Positions 1 through 6,250 are shown, numbered from the stretch's first letter. The stretch is DNA of 7,423 nt from Nitrospirota bacterium (GCA_023248505.1 JAHFEM010000079.1:1-7423), one strand, 5' to 3'. Notes: generated from the letters alone by a model not told the origin. Translations and numbers: made by a program.

Positions 1-1
1 G

Positions 2-187
2 AAAGTCATCCTCGCCGGAGGCCTGACGCCGGAGAACGTCGAAGCGGCCATTGCGACCGTCCGTCCCTACGGCGTCGATGTGAGCAGCGGGGTGGAGATC
101 AAAAAGGGAAAGAAAGATCCGCTGAAGGTGAAGCGATTCATCGAAAGCGCGAAGAGAGCGGGAGAAGTTCATGTTGTTACCGAATAA
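2..187 (+). CDS. trpF: Phosphoribosylanthranilate isomerase, C-terminal 61 residues (5' end outside window)
   Basis: TrpF catalyses the Amadori rearrangement of phosphoribosylanthranilate to CdRP, the third step of the tryptophan pathway, in the cytoplasm. Only the end of the (beta/alpha)8 barrel is present. The visible frame contains [10 protein letters not shown], the phosphate-binding loop around strand 7, followed by VDVSSGVE, the strand-8 signature of TrpF, and a [11 protein letters not shown] segment matching the family's usual 'G.KD..K...F' ending. The frame ends in TAA at 185-187 and overlaps the trpB start (171) by 17 nt, which suggests translational coupling. The final residues after RAGE (VHVVTE) run across the trpB ribosome-binding region and are probably not structurally constrained. 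The identification is firm from the motifs and from the trpB neighbour; the start cannot be seen. Confidence 0.93.
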   Translation, partial: KVILAGGLTPENVEAAIATVRPYGVDVSSGVEIKKGKKDPLKVKRFIESAKRAGEVHVVTE

Positions 188-1379
188 AAAAGGAAGGTTC
201 GGCCCGTACGGCGGAAGATACGTCCCGGAGACATTGATGCCGGCCCTTGAAGAGCTGGAGGCCGCTTACTTGTCCGCCCGGCGCGATCCGGCGTTCAAGA
301 AAGAGTTGGCCGAGGGGCTGAAGAGCTACGTCGGCCGGCCGACCTCCCTTTACTTCGCAAAGCGGCTCTCGGAGCGGCTCGGCGGGGCCAAGGTCTATCT
401 GAAGCGCGAGGACCTCTGCCACACCGGCGCCCACAAGATCAACAACACGATGGGCCAGATCCTGCTCACCCAGAGGATGGGGAAGCAGCGGGTGATCGCC
501 GAGACCGGCGCGGGGCAGCATGGGGTGGCGGTGGCGACGGTGGCGGCGCGCGCGGGACTCGCCTGCGAGGTCTATATGGGCGCCGAAGATATGGAGCGGC
601 AGGCGCTGAACGTCATCCGGATGCGTCTGCTCGGAGCGAAGGTGACTGGGGTCGATGCCGGGAGCCGGACGCTGAAGGATGCGATCAACGAGGCGCTGCG
701 CGATTGGACGACGAATGTCCGAACGACCCACTACATCCTCGGATCGGTTCTGGGGCCGCACCCTTACCCGATGATGATCCGCGATTTCCAATCGGTCATC
801 GGGCAGGAGGCGCGCCAGCAGATCTTGCGGGCCGAGGGACGGCTTCCCGATACCCTCATCGCCTGCGTCGGCGGGGGAAGCAACGCGATCGGCCTTTTCT
901 ATCCGTTCCTTTCGGACAAGTCGGTGCGGATGATCGGCGTGGAGGCGGGGGGGCGCGGCATCGCGCCGGGGCAGCACGCGGCGCGATTTTCCGGCGGCTC
1001 GGTCGGCGTCCTCCACGGGACGATGACGTACCTTCTTCAAGATCCGAGCGGGCAGATACAGACCACCCATTCGGTCTCGGCCGGGCTGGACTATGCGGCG
1101 GTCGGCCCCGAGCATAGCTACTACCGGGATCTGAAGCGGATCGATTATACTTATGTGACGGATGAGGAGGCGCTGGCCGCCTTTCAGCTTCTGGCGGAGA
1201 CCGAAGGGATTTTGCCGGCGCTCGAATCGGCTCATGCGATCGCCCATCTGGTGAAGTTGGCCCCCACCTTGAGCAAAGAGCAATTGATCATCGTCAATCT
1301 CTCCGGGCGGGGCGACAAGGATGTCCATCAACTCTCCCAGATGAATGCATTCGCGTCGAGGATCAGGGGCGCCAAGTAA
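171..1379 (+). CDS. trpB: Tryptophan synthase beta chain
   Basis: The PLP-dependent beta subunit condenses indole, channelled from TrpA, with L-serine to give L-tryptophan. At 402 residues it has the normal family length. The N terminus ([19 protein letters not shown]) is the classical TrpB1-type opening. Lys89 in HTGAHKINN is the Schiff-base lysine, Glu111 in ETGAGQHG is the catalytic acid, GGGSNAIG near 233-240 binds the PLP phosphate, and Ser378 in NLSGRGDKD faces the PLP ring nitrogen. All key residues are intact. The ATG at 171 is preceded by GGGAG at 160-164, a good spacing, and the protein aligns from its first residues, so this start is preferred. It is the conventional TrpA-partner type, not the TrpB2 type. 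The operon order is unusual because the next gene is an HD-GYP gene and not trpA. Long antisense open frames here are a by-product of GC-rich coding. Confidence 0.98.
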   Translation: MLLPNKKGRFGPYGGRYVPETLMPALEELEAAYLSARRDPAFKKELAEGLKSYVGRPTSLYFAKRLSERLGGAKVYLKREDLCHTGAHKINNTMGQILLTQRMGKQRVIAETGAGQHGVAVATVAARAGLACEVYMGAEDMERQALNVIRMRLLGAKVTGVDAGSRTLKDAINEALRDWTTNVRTTHYILGSVLGPHPYPMMIRDFQSVIGQEARQQILRAEGRLPDTLIACVGGGSNAIGLFYPFLSDKSVRMIGVEAGGRGIAPGQHAARFSGGSVGVLHGTMTYLLQDPSGQIQTTHSVSAGLDYAAVGPEHSYYRDLKRIDYTYVTDEEALAAFQLLAETEGILPALESAHAIAHLVKLAPTLSKEQLIIVNLSGRGDKDVHQLSQMNAFASRIRGAK

Positions 1380-1386
1380 AAAGCGC

Positions 1387-1391
1387 GGAGG
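1387..1391 (+). promoter_or_regulatory. Ribosome-binding site deciding the HD-GYP gene start
   Basis: GGAGG lies 4 nt before the ATG at 1396. The frame is also open from an ATG at 1345, but that codon lies inside trpB and its extra residues ([17 protein letters not shown]) only translate trpB sequence in another frame. The start at 1396 is therefore preferred. Confidence 0.75.
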
Positions 1392-1395
1392 AATC

Positions 1396-2352
1396 ATGCC
1401 TGCAACGACGAAGAAGGGGACAAAAGCGGCCGTTCAGAAAAAACGCAAAAAGCCGGTTGTCCAAATCCGTGTTGCAGAGGTCCGGTTGAAAAACAAGGTT
1501 GCCGCCCAAAAAGCGCGGCTGGAAATCCTGAAAGCCATGGAGGAGATGGGCCGGCTGCTGAGCTCCACGTTGGACGACCGGGAGGTTCGCAAACGCGCGA
1601 TGGAGTCGGCGACCCGCTTGATGCGCTCCGAGGTCGGCTCTCTCTTGTTGATCGACCCTGAGACGAAAGAACTCTTCTTCGAGGTGGCGCTGGGGGATAA
1701 AGGAGAAACGGTCCGGGAGATTCGCCTCCGGCCGGGGGAAGGGATCGCCGGTTGGGTCGTGGAAACAGGCGAGGCCCAAAGCGTAAATGACGCCCGGACG
1801 CACCCGCATTTCTTCAAGAGCGCGGATGAGAAGAGCGGTTTCGTCACCCGCAACATGATCTGCGTTCCGGTGAAGATTCGCGAGAAAATGGTCGGGGTGC
1901 TCCAGGCGATCAACAAAAAGCGGGGGAAATTTACCGACGTCGATCTGGAAGGGTTTAAATCGTTGGCGGGTCAGGTGGCCATCGCCATTGAGAATGCAGG
2001 CCTGTACAAAGAATTGAAAGAGACCTTCCTCAGCACGGCGGCGGCGCTCGGAGATGCCATCGAGGCCAAAGACGCCTACACCGGCGGCCACACGAAGCGG
2101 GTATTGGAATACAGTATGGTGGTCGGAAAACGGCTGGGCCTTTCTCAGGAAGAGTTGGATCAGTTGAAGCTCGCGGCGGCGCTCCATGACATCGGTAAGA
2201 TCGGGATTGAAGACCGGATTCTGGGAAAACCGAGCCGTCTCGAGCCGGAAGAGGCCCAGATGATGGAGAATCACACCGTGATCGGGGCCAAGATCGTCGA
2301 AAATATCCGGCCGCTCCGCGCCATTGTCCCCGGCATCCGACACCATCATTAG
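1396..2352 (+). CDS. N-terminal product of the interrupted gene: GAF plus truncated HD domain (318 aa)
   Basis: This is the protein expected if the TAG at 2350 acts as a normal stop. It keeps the whole GAF domain and the first part of the HD-GYP domain, up to the three consecutive histidines at 316-318. It loses the GYP motif, Asp346 of the SVSDTFDA segment (a metal-ligand candidate) and the last helices. By family knowledge it should therefore be unable to form a complete metal site and be catalytically inactive. The GAF domain might still fold and bind a ligand. No GGDEF or PAS domain is present. This entry describes the same locus as the full-length pseudogene entry. Confidence 0.6.
   Translation: MPATTKKGTKAAVQKKRKKPVVQIRVAEVRLKNKVAAQKARLEILKAMEEMGRLLSSTLDDREVRKRAMESATRLMRSEVGSLLLIDPETKELFFEVALGDKGETVREIRLRPGEGIAGWVVETGEAQSVNDARTHPHFFKSADEKSGFVTRNMICVPVKIREKMVGVLQAINKKRGKFTDVDLEGFKSLAGQVAIAIENAGLYKELKETFLSTAAALGDAIEAKDAYTGGHTKRVLEYSMVVGKRLGLSQEELDQLKLAAALHDIGKIGIEDRILGKPSRLEPEEAQMMENHTVIGAKIVENIRPLRAIVPGIRHHH
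2350..2352 (+). other. In-frame TAG replacing the conserved Glu of the HD-GYP 'HHE' motif
   Basis: The local codons read CAC CAT CAT TAG AAG TAT GAC GGA AAA GGG TAT CCC, giving HHH-stop-KYDGKGYP. In HD-GYP proteins this segment is normally HHE followed by a short spacer and DGxGYP, so TAG occupies the Glu position and differs from GAG by one base. I see no obvious selenocysteine-type hairpin after it, and pyrrolysine in an HD-GYP protein is not known to me. None of the eight gene ends in this window uses TAG. Confidence 0.9.
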
Positions 2353-2382
2353 AAGTATGACGGAAAAGGGTATCCCGATGCG

Positions 2383-2658
2383 TTGAAGGGAGGGGGCATT
2401 CCGATCATGGCCCGGATTATCTCGGTCAGCGATACGTTCGACGCGATCACCTCCGACCGTCCCTACCGAAAGGGGCTTCCTTCGGAGATTGCCCTCCAAG
2501 AGCTGCGCCGGCATGCCGGAACACAATTCGATCCGAAGGTCGTCGATACTTTTATCGCCGCCTTCGAGGACGGAGAGATTGAGCCGATCCTCCATCGGAA
2601 TCGGCCGCCGGCCGCCGCTCCCGCCACTGCTCCTTCAACAGAAAAGGACCCCTCATGA
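2383..2658 (+). CDS. Possible re-initiated C-terminal fragment of the HD-GYP domain
   Basis: The frame downstream of the TAG stays open and well conserved to TGA at 2656-2658. It contains the IPIMARIISVSD, FDAITSDRPYR and FDPKVVDTF segments typical of the HD-GYP C-terminal half. A separate product could start at TTG 2383 or, more plausibly, at ATG 2407. The ATG has a G-rich SD-like run (GGGAGGGGG, 2388-2396) 10 nt upstream. That run also encodes conserved protein sequence, so its role as an SD is uncertain. Such a fragment would lack the HD ligands and most of the fold. Its main effect, if translated, would be to carry ribosomes into the ATGA overlap with trpA. It ends in a Pro/Ala-rich tail. 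Confidence 0.3.
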   Translation: MKGGGIPIMARIISVSDTFDAITSDRPYRKGLPSEIALQELRRHAGTQFDPKVVDTFIAAFEDGEIEPILHRNRPPAAAPATAPSTEKDPS

Positions 2659-3452
2659 GCCGGATCGAGTCGACTTTTAAAAACGGTGCGACCCGGGGGG
2701 AGAAGGCGCTGATCGCCTATGTCATGGCGGGGGACCCGACGCTTTCCCAGACGGCGCAGATTGTTATGGAGATTGAAAAAGCGGGGGCCGACCTGATTGA
2801 ATTGGGCGTCCCCTTCTCCGACCCCGTCGCCGACGGTCCCACCATCCAAAAGGCGTCGGAGCGGGCGCTGAAGCAAGGGGTCACGCTGCGCGGCGTTTTG
2901 GATCTGGTCGCTTTGCTCCGCCGCCAGACGAAGATCCCCCTGATCTTGATGACCTATTCGAATCCGGTCTACGCCTTCGGCCTCGGCGCTTTCTTCAAGG
3001 AGGCGAAGGGGGCCGGGGTCGACGGCCTGATCGTTCCCGATCTTCCCCACGAAGAAGCGAAGGAATTCTTGTCTCTCGCGAAGCGCCATCTGATCGATTT
3101 AATCTTTCTGGTGGCGCCGACCACTCCTTCCGATCGGGCGGAGCGGATCGTCAAGGACAGCGGCGGGTTTGTTTATTATGTCTCCCTCACCGGAATCACC
3201 GGGGCGGCCTTGACCGAGAAGGAATCGATTCGAACTCGGATTCAGAAATTGAAGTCGATCACCGACCGGCCGGTCGCCGTCGGCTTCGGCATCTGCACCC
3301 CGGAAGAGGCGAAGGAGATGTCCCGGGCGGCCGATGGGGTCATCGTCGGCAGCGCCCTGGTCAAGATCATCGAAACCGCCCCGAACGATCCCGCGTATCT
3401 CTCCCGACTCTCGGGACTGGTCTCGTCGCTGAAAGCCGCCATTCGCTCCTGA
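2655..3452 (+). CDS. trpA: Tryptophan synthase alpha chain
   Basis: TrpA cleaves indole-3-glycerol phosphate to indole and glyceraldehyde-3-phosphate and passes indole through a tunnel to TrpB. The 265-residue protein is a normal-length (beta/alpha)8 barrel. Catalytic Glu49 and Asp60 lie in the conserved ELGVPFSDPVADGPTIQ block, at the same numbers as in the Salmonella enzyme. Other signatures are MTYSNPVYAFG (about 99-109), VPDLPHEEA, YYVSLTGITGA, and the phosphate-binding VGFGIC and GVIVGSA loops near the C terminus. The ATG at 2655 overlaps the upstream TGA as ATGA, and AAAAGGA at 2642-2648 is a usable ribosome-binding site. Translation may be coupled to the HD-GYP gene, so the internal TAG upstream could reduce trpA expression. 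It is probably the last gene of the operon, since a hairpin and a new promoter candidate follow. Confidence 0.98.
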   Translation: MSRIESTFKNGATRGEKALIAYVMAGDPTLSQTAQIVMEIEKAGADLIELGVPFSDPVADGPTIQKASERALKQGVTLRGVLDLVALLRRQTKIPLILMTYSNPVYAFGLGAFFKEAKGAGVDGLIVPDLPHEEAKEFLSLAKRHLIDLIFLVAPTTPSDRAERIVKDSGGFVYYVSLTGITGAALTEKESIRTRIQKLKSITDRPVAVGFGICTPEEAKEMSRAADGVIVGSALVKIIETAPNDPAYLSRLSGLVSSLKAAIRS

Positions 3453-3473
3453 CCCTCTGTATATATCTATATA

Positions 3474-3503
3474 ATGGATGAGATCGGAACGGATCTCATC
3501 CGT
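3474..3503 (+). terminator. Hairpin after trpA, possible weak terminator or 3' stabiliser
   Basis: GGATGAGATC (3476-3485) and GATCTCATCC (3492-3501) are a perfect 10-bp inverted repeat with a 6-nt loop, GGAACG. A U-G and an A-U pair can extend the base of the stem. It begins 23 nt after the trpA stop, where a terminator is expected, but no T run follows, so it is not a canonical intrinsic terminator. It may protect the mRNA 3' end or assist Rho-dependent termination. An operator for the downstream promoter is a less likely alternative. Confidence 0.45.
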
Positions 3504-3522
3504 CCGGCATCCCCTCCATTCC

Positions 3523-3550
3523 TTGACAAACCTCGATTTCCTGTTACCTT
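3523..3550 (+). promoter_or_regulatory. Candidate sigma-70-type promoter for the envelope protein pair
   Basis: A perfect TTGACA -35 element lies at 3523-3528. After a 16-nt spacer comes TACCTT (3545-3550), a poor -10 that is preceded by TG (3542-3543), giving an extended -10 shape TGTTACCTT. Transcription would begin near 3557 and leave a leader of about 75 nt before the ATG at 3634. The location, after trpA and its hairpin, supports a new transcription unit. The -10 element is the weak point. Confidence 0.5.
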
Positions 3551-3622
3551 TGTAAACGTGTTTGAGACCACCCTGTCATTTGTAATCCCATTAGAATATA
3601 TCCGAATAAGGAATGACTAAAG

Positions 3623-3627
3623 AGGAG
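3623..3627 (+). promoter_or_regulatory. Ribosome-binding site deciding the start at 3634
   Basis: AGGAG lies 6 nt before the ATG at 3634. The frame is also open from ATG 3613, but that start has no comparable site. It would also add seven mostly charged residues (MTKEERT) in front of an otherwise normal signal peptide and translate the SD itself. Confidence 0.8.
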
Positions 3628-3633
3628 AGGACC

Positions 3634-4392
3634 ATGCGTTTTAACTTAAAGACGATTATCTGGATCGGGTTTCTTCTCACCACCGGTTTATTTCTCGGCG
3701 GCGCGGACGGCCAAGGCTGCGGCGGAAAGAGTGTTTTTGAAAGCATGGCCGACGACGGCACCGACGAAGCCAAACTCGAGAAGGCGCGGATCGCGCTCGA
3801 CGACGGAGAGTATGCGGATGCGGTCGAGATCCTCCAAGACCTCTGTGGAACGACACTCTCGGCGCCGACCTGCGACCCCGAGGTCGTCAGCCTCTATGCC
3901 TCCGCTTTTGCCGGCCGCGCGGGGTTGGATGTTTTCGATCTGATTCAAGAGGCCGCTGACAGGCCGGTTGCGCCCGGAAGCAGCTACACCCTCTTCTCGG
4001 CTCACTTTATAAGCCCGACCTCGGTGAATGTCAGCGACATGAACAGTGCCGTTCTGCTTCTCACGAATCTTCCGGCTCGAACGCCCGATCAGGGGCTTCA
4101 ACTCGCGGTGGCGTCCGTCGTCGATCTGGTTGTCCTGCTTGGGAGCAATACCGGCGGGTACGGATCAGATGGGAGACCGAACCAGATCCCGACCGTTCAG
4201 GAACTCGACTTGAGCGTCATTGAAGGTGTCGCGCTCATTAGCCGGGTGCTCCGAGATGTCAACGACATGGGAGCCGGATTGACCGAGGCCGCTCTTGGCA
4301 ATGAAAACATCAGCGGCCACATCCGTGAGATTCAGGAGCAGTTGGACGGCGCCAATTCAACGACGCTTCAGAGCTTCCTGGGCTCCATCTAA
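3634..4392 (+). CDS. Secreted TPR-like protein of unknown function (possible lipoprotein)
   Basis: This is a 252-residue protein whose function I do not recognise. The N terminus has the form of an export signal: Arg2 and Lys6, then a hydrophobic stretch of about residues 8-23. Cys29 follows in GQGCGG. The lipobox is non-canonical (Gln at -2, Gly at -3), so lipidation by signal peptidase II is possible but unproven. Residues about 45-75 (EAKLEKARIALDDGEYADAVEILQDL) look like one TPR helical pair, as in small periplasmic scaffold proteins. Two further cysteines (LCGTTLSAPTCD, about 73-83) could form a disulphide. The rest is Leu/Val-rich and probably helical, with no enzyme motif. Together with the promoter candidate it starts a new unit, and the barrel gene follows 29 nt after its stop. 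Pairing of such a protein with an outer-membrane barrel suggests a shared envelope role, but that is inference. Confidence 0.85.
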   Translation: MRFNLKTIIWIGFLLTTGLFLGGADGQGCGGKSVFESMADDGTDEAKLEKARIALDDGEYADAVEILQDLCGTTLSAPTCDPEVVSLYASAFAGRAGLDVFDLIQEAADRPVAPGSSYTLFSAHFISPTSVNVSDMNSAVLLLTNLPARTPDQGLQLAVASVVDLVVLLGSNTGGYGSDGRPNQIPTVQELDLSVIEGVALISRVLRDVNDMGAGLTEAALGNENISGHIREIQEQLDGANSTTLQSFLGSI

Positions 4393-4409
4393 TGACTCGG
4401 ACATATTTA

Positions 4410-4415
4410 GGGGAG
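4410..4415 (+). promoter_or_regulatory. Ribosome-binding site deciding the barrel gene start
   Basis: GGGGAG lies 6 nt before ATG 4422, from which a textbook signal peptide begins. An alternative ATG at 4392 overlaps the previous stop (TAATG) and stays in frame. It would add ten residues (MTRTYLGESA) and displace the signal peptide, so it is disfavoured. It might still serve in translational coupling. Confidence 0.75.
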
Positions 4416-4421
4416 AGCGCG

Positions 4422-5486
4422 ATGGTTAAAAAAGGGATCATCTTGGGGATCTTGGTCGGGGGACTTCTGGGAATGGGGATGGCGGATGCCGAAGAGCTTC
4501 CGAACCTCTACCGAGGGATTCGGCCGCTTGGAATGGGAGGGGCGTTCATTACCCTCTCGGACGACGAGAATGCGATGTTTTACAACCCGGCCGGTTTGAA
4601 CGACGTGAGCGGATTCGGCGGAGTCGATATCCTCAATCCGGTCGTGGAATTCTCCGAAAACAGCAACTCGCTTTATCAGGATTTAAGCGATTTAGACACC
4701 GACAGTGAGGCGGCGGTGGCCGAGTTCCTCAGCGGGATGGTCGGGGAGCATCAGCACGTACGCGCATCGGTTCTGCCGAATTTCTTCATGCACAACTTTG
4801 CCATCGGGGCGCTCGGACAGGCGACGCTCGATATGGAGATCCGAAACAGGGCGAACCCGGTTGTGTTCACCGACATCAAGCTGGATACCGGTCTGCTTCT
4901 CTCGGGGGCGCTCGGTTTCTTCGACCAGCGGTTGCAAGTCGGCGTGACGGGAAAATATGTGAAGCGCGACGGGATCGTTCATGTCTATACCGCTCCAGAG
5001 ATCGCCGGCAGCGATTTTGACCCGCTCGACCAACGGGTGAATAAATCCGATATTGCGTTTGATCTCGGGACGAAGTTCAATTTCAAAACGCCCCTCAAGC
5101 CGAGCGTCGCCCTGGTCGTTTCGAACATCACCGATCTCGACTTCAAAGAGCTGGGGAAAATTCCACAGCAGGTGAACATCGGCGCTTCGATCAATCCCGA
5201 TCTCTGGATCTTGAAGACGACCTTTGCCGTCGAGATCGACGATCTGACCAAAAACGTCGAGGGCGATAACGACCTCTACAAGCGGGCCCATCTCGGCGCA
5301 GAGTTCCGCTTCCCGATGATCCTGGCGGTTCGGGCCGGGGTCAACGGCGGCTACCTGACGGCCGGCGCCAGTGTCGACTTCTGGATTCTTTCGATTTCGT
5401 ATGCGACCTATGCCGAAGAAGTAGGGGCCGTCTCCGGCCAGCGCTCCGACCGGCGTCACGTCGCGCAGGTGAGCCTTGGGTTTTAA
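4422..5486 (+). CDS. Outer-membrane beta-barrel protein, PorV/FadL-like family
   Basis: This is a 354-residue exported protein. Residues 1-23 are a classical signal peptide (MVKK, then a Gly/Leu/Ile-rich core, then ADA with cleavage likely before Glu24). Mature residues about 31-60 carry RGIRPLGMGGAF, SDDENAMFYNPAGL. This is the N-terminal signature shared by PorV/PorQ, UPF0164 and FadL/OmpP1-type barrels, where the N terminus plugs or lines the channel. Beta-strand-like alternation runs through the rest, with strands such as PSVALVVSNIT and QVNIGASI, and the protein ends QVSLGF. A C-terminal Phe is the usual BAM recognition signature. The substrate or role is not evident; the family includes hydrophobic-compound transporters and type IX secretion shuttles. 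It is co-oriented with the TPR-like gene 29 nt upstream and ends before a strong terminator. The barrel assignment is firm; the subfamily is less sure. Confidence 0.85.
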   Translation: MVKKGIILGILVGGLLGMGMADAEELPNLYRGIRPLGMGGAFITLSDDENAMFYNPAGLNDVSGFGGVDILNPVVEFSENSNSLYQDLSDLDTDSEAAVAEFLSGMVGEHQHVRASVLPNFFMHNFAIGALGQATLDMEIRNRANPVVFTDIKLDTGLLLSGALGFFDQRLQVGVTGKYVKRDGIVHVYTAPEIAGSDFDPLDQRVNKSDIAFDLGTKFNFKTPLKPSVALVVSNITDLDFKELGKIPQQVNIGASINPDLWILKTTFAVEIDDLTKNVEGDNDLYKRAHLGAEFRFPMILAVRAGVNGGYLTAGASVDFWILSISYATYAEEVGAVSGQRSDRRHVAQVSLGF

Positions 5487-5504
5487 AGGTTCGACGATTT
5501 CAGC

Positions 5505-5536
5505 AGGGAGCGATCTTCGGGTCGCTCCCTTTTTTT
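5505..5536 (+). terminator. Strong intrinsic terminator with UUCG tetraloop
   Basis: AGGGAGCGA (5505-5513) pairs perfectly with TCGCTCCCT (5522-5530). A U-G and a C-G pair extend the stem to 11 pairs, closing a C(UUCG)G tetraloop at 5515-5520. A run of seven T (5530-5536) follows. It lies 18 nt after the barrel gene stop. On the opposite strand there is no U run after the hairpin, so it should act mainly on + strand transcription, though the minus-strand lolD mRNA would also contain the hairpin. Confidence 0.95.
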
Positions 5537-5540
5537 ATCC

Positions 5541-6209
5541 TCACACCCCTTCAATCTTTCCATCGACCATTTTAATGAGTCGATCGGCCTGAAGCGACAG
5601 CTTCTCGTTGTGCGTGACCAGAACGAAGGTGATCCCCTTCTCCCGGTTGAGCCCTTTCAGCAGGGCGAAGACCTCATCGCTCGTATGGGTGTCGAGGTTG
5701 CCGGTCGGCTCGTCGGCCAAAATCAATTGCGGCCGAAGCACCAGCGCCCGGGCGATGGCGACCCGTTGCTGCTCGCCGCCGGAGAGCTGTCCCGGCCGGT
5801 GATGGAGACGTTGGGCCAGACCGACCGATTCGAGCACCTCCTGCGCGGCCGACGCGATTTGCTTCCGGTCCATCCGTTGGATTAATCCCGGCATCATGAC
5901 ATTTTCGAGCGCGGTAAATTCGGGGAGAAGATGGTGGAACTGAAAGACGTAGCCGATCTTTCGGTTTCGAAATTCGGCCAGCTCCCGATCGGAGCGGGTG
6001 AAGAGATCGATCCCTTCAAAGAAGATTTTCCCCGAGGTCGGGCGGTCGAGCGCGCCGAGCAGATGGAGAAGGGTGCTCTTGCCGACGCCCGAAGCGCCGA
6101 CGATCGCCAACAGCTCTCCCTTCTGGATCGAGATCGTCACCCCTTTCAGGATGACCAGCTCCTTGCCGGCGATCGGAAACGATTTGTAGAGGTCGGCGAC
6201 TTCAATCAT
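5541..6209 (-). CDS. lolD: Lipoprotein-releasing system ATP-binding protein LolD
   Basis: LolD is the cytoplasmic ATPase of the LolCDE-type transporter, which extracts mature lipoproteins from the inner membrane and hands them to the chaperone LolA. From ATG 6209 the protein has 222 residues, usual for LolD. Walker A is GASGVGKST (38-46), the Q-loop is Gln90 in [16 protein letters not shown] (the LolD-like form), the ABC signature is LSGGEQQ (142-148), Walker B is LILADEP (162-168) and the switch is His200 in VTHN. All catalytic residues are intact. The frame stays open to a TTG at 6227, but [11 protein letters not shown] is the normal family opening and the added residues (NGCGC) look non-coding. 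The ribosome-binding site is weak, so coupling to the permease gene 41 nt upstream may matter. MacB-type or FtsE-type ATPases are less likely, given the neighbour. Confidence 0.95.
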   Translation of the reverse strand: MIEVADLYKSFPIAGKELVILKGVTISIQKGELLAIVGASGVGKSTLLHLLGALDRPTSGKIFFEGIDLFTRSDRELAEFRNRKIGYVFQFHHLLPEFTALENVMMPGLIQRMDRKQIASAAQEVLESVGLAQRLHHRPGQLSGGEQQRVAIARALVLRPQLILADEPTGNLDTHTSDEVFALLKGLNREKGITFVLVTHNEKLSLQADRLIKMVDGKIEGV

Positions 6210-6250
6210 GCAACCGCACCCGTTCAAATGCGTGGACGCTTCCGGATCGA

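Larger units (their letters stand above)
1396..2658 (+). pseudogene. GAF / HD-GYP domain phosphodiesterase gene interrupted by one in-frame TAG
   Basis: Read through, the frame gives a 420-codon protein. It has a Lys-rich N terminus (about 1-25), a probable helix (about 28-55), a GAF sensor domain (about 55-205, with RPGEGIAGWV and a VGVLQAINK core) and an HD-GYP domain (about 208-391). HD-GYP domains usually hydrolyse cyclic di-GMP with a two- or three-metal centre. Visible ligand candidates are His232 (GGHTKR), His264-Asp265 (HDIGK), His293, the His316-318 cluster and Asp346 (SVSDTFDA). The GYP motif is KYDGKGYP at 320-327. Codon 319 (2350-2352) is TAG where the family has Glu (HHE). Both sides are in the same frame, so one G-to-T change explains it, with no frameshift. 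No membrane segment is seen, so it should be cytoplasmic. It lies 16 nt after trpB and overlaps trpA by ATGA. The interruption could instead be suppressed or a sequence error, so 'pseudogene' is provisional. Confidence 0.82.

Noticed and set aside
177..1397. A 406-codon open frame on the minus strand opposite trpB
   Set aside because: trpB on the + strand has every catalytic motif. The antisense translation is rich in Arg, His, Pro and Leu, has no recognisable domain, and is expected from GC-rich codon bias.
2340..2360. A frameshift as the cause of the HD-GYP interruption
   Set aside because: The frames of both halves are identical (codon positions differ by a multiple of three), so only the stop codon interrupts the gene.
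2353..2410. A selenocysteine or pyrrolysine insertion signal after the TAG
   Set aside because: Selenocysteine uses TGA. I saw no convincing stable hairpin directly after the TAG, and the family residue here is Glu. A genome-wide search would be needed to revive the idea.
1363..2595. A 410-codon open frame on the minus strand opposite the GAF/HD-GYP gene
   Set aside because: The + strand encodes clear GAF and HD-GYP motifs. The antisense product shows no family features, and it is a shadow of the same codon bias.
3543..3556. GTTACCTTTGTAAAC as a palindromic operator in the promoter
   Set aside because: Only TTAC/GTAA pairs, four bases, which is too weak to call in an AT-rich promoter stretch.
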